8,764 bases of DNA from CAYWNA01 sp964459305 (GTDB lineage: Bacteria; Planctomycetota; Planctomycetia; Pirellulales; Pirellulaceae). Shown here piece by piece: positions 5,883 to 8,764 of this stretch. How positions within the stretch are numbered: position 1 is the stretch's first letter; each line of letters starts with the position of its first letter. A program made the position numbers and the translations under genes. The stretch covers positions 1 to 8,764 of the forward strand of contig CAYWNA010000395.1 of assembly GCA_964459305.1 (NCBI GenBank), written 5' to 3'. A model generated the notes under the pieces. That model was not told the origin of the DNA. It did not search any database and saw only the letters and a program-made list of their open reading frames with translations.

Positions 5883-5899
5883 TACGTCATCTTGACGTA
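5883..5899. promoter_or_regulatory. 17-bp perfect palindrome upstream of the second STAS gene
   Basis: TACGTCA (5883-5889), TCT, TGACGTA (5893-5899): a perfect 7-bp inverted repeat with a 3-base centre, ending 65 bases before the STAS start codon. Size and position fit an operator for a dimeric regulator. No convincing -35/-10 pair was found beside it, so the promoter for this gene is not assigned. Confidence 0.45.
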
Positions 5900-5964
5900 A
5901 TCACCCGATACGGGAGTCAACCAGGTCGACGGCACGTGGCCGTTACAACAGGGAGGCCAGAAGT

Positions 5965-6324
5965 ATGATTTCAGAGTACCGGTACTTCGATGTCCACTTT
6001 GAAGACGAGGTGGCTATTGTTGGGCTCGCCAATCCTCAGTTCTTCAACAGCGACGATTACTCCGATCTTCAGGAGGAGTTCCTTCGGTTCGCCGAAGAGG
6101 TACGTCCGCCTTTGCTCGTGGTAGACTTCAGACACGTGACGCATTGTTCAACGGCCCTTATAAGTGGACTGCTCCAGACGCGAAAGCGGTTGGCCGAACA
6201 TGGCGGCAAAATCAAGCTGTCCCGGGTGTCTCCAAACGGGCGTGAGCTATTCCGTTGGCTGCGTTTGGACCAGACTGTCTTCAATATCTACGCAACCACG
6301 GGAGCCGCCCTGGTCGACTCCTAA
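5965..6324 (+). CDS. STAS-domain protein (anti-sigma factor antagonist-like)
   Basis: A 119-aa single-domain STAS protein. The ATG at 5965 has GGGAGG (5951-5956) 8 bases upstream. The fold can be followed: strands YFDVHFED and VAIVGLAN (residues 7-23), helix DLQEEFLRFAEEV (34-46), strand LLVVDFRHV (50-58), the loop HCSTALISGLL (60-70) and the strand KIKLSRV further on. D54 and S62/T63 sit where SpoIIAA and RsbV have the aspartate and the phosphorylated serine. It would act in the cytoplasm by binding an anti-sigma kinase or another switch partner; none is encoded nearby, so the partner must be elsewhere. The protein is not a duplicate of the upstream zinc-ribbon/STAS: their STAS parts share only the general pattern. 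It converges with the mandelate-racemase-type gene, with 126 bases between stop codons. Confidence 0.78.
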   Translation: MISEYRYFDVHFEDEVAIVGLANPQFFNSDDYSDLQEEFLRFAEEVRPPLLVVDFRHVTHCSTALISGLLQTRKRLAEHGGKIKLSRVSPNGRELFRWLRLDQTVFNIYATTGAALVDS

Positions 6325-6427
6325 CGATGCATCGTGGCCAGCAGTAGGGCTGGTGCCTTGCGTCCCATGGCGTTTTCTTTGCTCCCATTAATTCGCGACA
6401 ACTGATGGCGGAGTTGCTGCATCTACA

Positions 6428-6440
6428 TCGCCTGCGGCGA
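6428..6440. repeat. Short palindrome between convergent genes
   Basis: TCGCC-TGC-GGCGA forms a 5-bp stem with a 3-base loop, 10 bases downstream of the stop of the minus-strand gene. It could be a weak bidirectional terminator, but no T-run flanks it. Confidence 0.25.
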
Positions 6441-6450
6441 AACCTCGCAC

Positions 6451-7569
6451 TCAGTCGCCAGAGAATCGCTTCAAAGCATCGCGGTCGATTTCGATGCCCA
6501 GGCCTGGTGTTTCGGGGATCGTCAGTAGGCCATCGGCGTCGAGTTGGAAGGGCTCGGTGATGATCTCTTCGATGTAGGCGGCCGGTGTGAGGTACTCGAC
6601 GTAGCGGGCGACCGGGATCGCGGCGGCCAGGTGAAGATCGGCAGCCAAGCCGACGGCCGTGTTCCAGCCGTGGCTGACAAAATGGATGTTGTGATCGTGA
6701 GCCGCCCAGGCGATACGGCGTGCTTCGGTGAGCCCGCCGCACTTGGTCGAATCCGGCTGCACGATATCCAATGCGCCGCGTTCGATCCACGGCAGGAACG
6801 ATTGCCGCCGCGTCAGCACTTCGCCGCCGGCAATGGGCACTGGCGAGGCGTTGCGGAGTCTTACGAATCCTTCCAGATCGTCCGGTGGCAGCGCTTCCTC
6901 GAACCAAGCGACGTCGTAATCGGCGAGCATGTGCGCCGTGCGCAAGGCCCACTTGTACCCATGCGGCCAGAACTGTTCGCTGCCGCCGGCGTCGACCAGC
7001 AAATCCACGTCAGCCCCAACCGTTTCCCGTGCCGTCCGTACCAGCAGTTCATCAAACTTGCCGTCGCGGCGGCCGAACGGACGCCAACCCAACTTGATCG
7101 CGCGAAAGCCTCGTGCCACGGTCGACTGTAGACTCTCCGCCAGCGGGCCTGGCTCGTCGAACAGCAGGGACGCGTACGGTTTGACCTTCCTTCGGTAGTA
7201 TCCGCCCAGCAGCCTGGCAACCGGCTGCCCAGACGCTTTTCCCAGCAGATCCCACAACGCGATATCGATCCCCGATATGACATGCTCCAGCGTCCCGCCA
7301 CGACCTTGCCAAAAGGAGCTCTGACGCAGCTTTTCGCTCACTCGCTCCGGCTCGATGGCGCACTCGCCGCGCCACAAATGCCGGAGTGTGTCGATCCCGG
7401 CCCGAACCAAGGCGGACGACGTAAAGACGCTGCCGATACCGGTCACTCCTTCGTCCGTGACGATTTCGACCAGTGAGTGCAGATCGTCTTCGGGTTCGTT
7501 GCCTTCCGGCCATCCGCCATCGACCGTCCCGCCAATCAGCGGATGCACGAGGATGTCTACGATTTGCAT
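6451..7569 (-). CDS. Mandelate racemase/muconate lactonizing enzyme family (enolase superfamily), probable sugar-acid dehydratase
   Basis: A 372-aa enzyme. The ATG (7567-7569 on the complement) follows GGGAG by 6 bases; an open extension to 7641 is not family-like. The N-terminal capping domain covers about residues 1-125, with GGTLEHVISGIDIALWDLLG (91-110) typical of the family; the rest is the (beta/alpha) barrel. Magnesium ligands are D193 (LVDAGG), E224/E225 (WFEEALP) and E250 (AGGE). The His-Asp general base pair is D273 (QPDSTKCGG) and H300 (SHGWN), which places it in the mandelate racemase subgroup. The strand-2 motif is K159-L-G161 (AIKLGWRPFG) instead of the racemase KxK, so the second lysine base is missing. 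That favours dehydration of a sugar acid over racemisation; the substrate is not readable. It is the second gene after the PfkB kinase on the same strand. Confidence 0.85.
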   Translation of the reverse strand: MQIVDILVHPLIGGTVDGGWPEGNEPEDDLHSLVEIVTDEGVTGIGSVFTSSALVRAGIDTLRHLWRGECAIEPERVSEKLRQSSFWQGRGGTLEHVISGIDIALWDLLGKASGQPVARLLGGYYRRKVKPYASLLFDEPGPLAESLQSTVARGFRAIKLGWRPFGRRDGKFDELLVRTARETVGADVDLLVDAGGSEQFWPHGYKWALRTAHMLADYDVAWFEEALPPDDLEGFVRLRNASPVPIAGGEVLTRRQSFLPWIERGALDIVQPDSTKCGGLTEARRIAWAAHDHNIHFVSHGWNTAVGLAADLHLAAAIPVARYVEYLTPAAYIEEIITEPFQLDADGLLTIPETPGLGIEIDRDALKRFSGD

Positions 7570-7623
7570 AAGAGGCTCCCTGCGCGATGAACGGCCAGGA
7601 TTTGCGCACACCTCGCGCACATT

Positions 7624-7691
7624 GTTTAACCGCTGGCCCAACGGGCCGCGCGTCTGGAGAGACGCCCAGCCCGTTGGGCTTGGGGTTAAAC
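7624..7691. repeat. 68-bp imperfect inverted repeat with internal hairpin, between pfkB-type kinase and dehydratase
   Basis: The arms 7624-7646 and 7669-7691 are 23 bases each and match at 19. Both ends read GTTTAACC outward and share GCCCAACGGGC; only the four bases between differ (GCTG against CCAA). Between the arms a second hairpin, GCGTCT-GGAG-AGACGC (7650-7665), is perfect. In the 146-bp gap between two co-oriented genes it could reduce read-through or stabilise the upstream message. Alternatively it is a dispersed MITE/REP-like element like those in the kinase pseudogene. It encodes nothing. Confidence 0.7.
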
Positions 7692-7715
7692 GAGGAGATC
7701 GTGTTACCCGCGATT

Positions 7716-8669
7716 TCAGCCGATCCCGGCCAGTCGCGACGTTTCTTCGAAATCACGCAACCCGGCCGAGGCGCCAAGCCCGGCAACACAACACGCTCCG
7801 GCAGCCGCGCCTAGGCGACCCGCCTGGTCTGCTTCCATGCCTCGTAAGATTCCGCAAATGACCCCCGCATAGAACGCGTCGCCCGCGCCCGTTGTGTCGA
7901 GCACCGGACCTGGCGCCGGCACCGATGGAATCGAAACGAACTTACCCGGTTTCGGACTCAGCAAAGCGCCTTCGGTGCCCAGCTTGACGCCTAGCAGTCC
8001 TTCGGCACCACAACCCCGAAACACTTCGATAATCCTCTCCGGCTCCTCCTCGCCCGTCTGATGGTTTGCTTCCGCATAGCTGGGCACGTAGACGTCCAGG
8101 TGCGGCAGGGCGCGGTCTAATGGCTGCAGCCCGCCGCCATCGCCGGCCGCGTCCAAAGCCGTGAGACAGCCGGTTTCGCGAATCCTCGCAAGGACATTGG
8201 GCAGGTCGTCCTCCAGCGACGGCATTAGAGAATAGTAGCCGATCAACGCCATGCGGCTGGCGGCGAACAGATCAAGGTGGTCCAGGAACATCGCCCGATC
8301 CATCAACGTCGGCGCACCCGGGTGATGAGCGAAGCTGCGCTCGCCGCCGGCATCCACACACACAGCCGTCGCGCTGGTGGGTGCCGTCGGATGCGCGATC
8401 AGCCCGCTTACGTCGATACCCTCTGCCTGGTGCTTGCTCTTGACGATCGACGCCCACTCGTCGTCGCCCACGTACGTGAACGCGGTCACTCGCATGCCCA
8501 GTCGAGCCAACGTCATGCCTGAGTTGGACACAATGCCGCCTGTGGTCGCTTCGATCGGATCCACACGGATCAGTTTACCCTTGCCGATCGCGCCTTCCAC
8601 AGGAAACGGTTTCACGATGATGTCGACCGTGCAAGTACCACAAACGATGCAGTCAATTGTCTTTTCCAT
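7716..8669 (-). CDS. PfkB-family carbohydrate kinase (ribokinase fold)
   Basis: A 317-aa kinase, the usual length for the family. The N-terminal strand CIVCGTCTVDI (residues 7-17) leads to the substrate-binding GG region TGGIVSNSGMTLARLG (43-58). The C-terminal ATP-site signature DTTGAGDAF (258-266) contains the catalytic base D264 and the anion hole GAGD. The intermediate NxxE magnesium motif appears as PSYAE, with serine (S197) in place of asparagine and E200 kept. It should phosphorylate a sugar or 2-keto-3-deoxy sugar acid in the cytoplasm with ATP; family members include ribokinase, fructokinase and KDG kinase, and the sequence does not decide among them. Being directly upstream of a probable sugar-acid dehydratase argues for a KDG-kinase-like role. 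The ATG is at 8667-8669 (complement); the upstream GAGAA is only a weak ribosome binding site. No promoter could be assigned in the 95 bases before the window edge. Confidence 0.88.
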   Translation of the reverse strand: MEKTIDCIVCGTCTVDIIVKPFPVEGAIGKGKLIRVDPIEATTGGIVSNSGMTLARLGMRVTAFTYVGDDEWASIVKSKHQAEGIDVSGLIAHPTAPTSATAVCVDAGGERSFAHHPGAPTLMDRAMFLDHLDLFAASRMALIGYYSLMPSLEDDLPNVLARIRETGCLTALDAAGDGGGLQPLDRALPHLDVYVPSYAEANHQTGEEEPERIIEVFRGCGAEGLLGVKLGTEGALLSPKPGKFVSIPSVPAPGPVLDTTGAGDAFYAGVICGILRGMEADQAGRLGAAAGACCVAGLGASAGLRDFEETSRLAGIG

Positions 8670-8709
8670 GCTTGTTCTCTGTTAGCGACTGTTTGTAGAA
8701 AGGGGGACT

Positions 8710-8719
8710 GCCCTAGGGC
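8710..8719. promoter_or_regulatory. 10-bp palindrome upstream of the PfkB gene
   Basis: GCCCTAGGGC is a perfect palindrome, 41 bases before the kinase start. It may be an operator for the sugar operon or part of a REP-type repeat (the flank AAGGGGGACTGCCC has that look). On the minus strand a frame from the window edge (reading VLPADYRVKGTFSTP) stops inside it, at 8713-8715, and could be the end of another gene. Confidence 0.25.
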
Positions 8720-8764
8720 GTCGAAAATGTGCCCTTGACACGGTAATCCGCAGGAAGGACAGCA

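Noticed and set aside
6544..7131. Plus-strand open frame of 195 codons
   Set aside because: Antisense to the mandelate-racemase-type gene, without family similarity.

Overview
The window looks like chromosomal DNA of a planctomycete (Pirellula/Rhodopirellula-like). This is inferred from the protein families: a secreted M14 carboxypeptidase, a Ser/Thr kinase of the type common in planctomycetes, carboxypeptidase-regulatory-like repeats, and a GC-rich PfkB / mandelate-racemase pair. Dispersed hairpin-rich repeat elements also fit. There is no rRNA or tRNA to settle taxonomy. No CRISPR array, transposase or phage gene was seen.

Left part (1-2577, + strand): the C-terminal part of a carboxypeptidase-regulatory-like (beta-sandwich repeat) protein runs in from outside the window. 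It is followed by a complete secreted zinc carboxypeptidase of the M14 family, related to the cytosolic-carboxypeptidase-like branch.

Decayed part (2578-3423): a Ser/Thr protein kinase pseudogene can be read across three frames. It has lost its N-lobe start and carries a one-base deletion at about 2840. A 76-bp three-hairpin repeat element lies at its front edge. A second repeat block, a small hairpin plus two copies of a 38-bp unit, sits between the catalytic loop and the DLG motif.

Middle part (3424-6330, + strand): a set of small signalling and post-transcriptional regulators. In order they are a PilZ-domain protein (c-di-GMP receptor type), CsrA with a strong terminator, a good sigma70-type promoter with an overlapping palindrome, a frameshifted small protein of about 71 aa, a zinc-ribbon/STAS fusion, and a second STAS protein. 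The STAS pair resembles anti-sigma-factor antagonists of partner-switching systems, but no kinase or sigma factor partner is present in the window.

Right part (6451-8669, - strand): a two-gene unit with a PfkB-family sugar kinase upstream and a mandelate racemase/muconate lactonizing (enolase superfamily) enzyme downstream. A 68-bp inverted repeat lies between them. Together they suggest sugar-acid catabolism by dehydration to a 2-keto-3-deoxy acid and phosphorylation, but the substrate cannot be read from the sequence.
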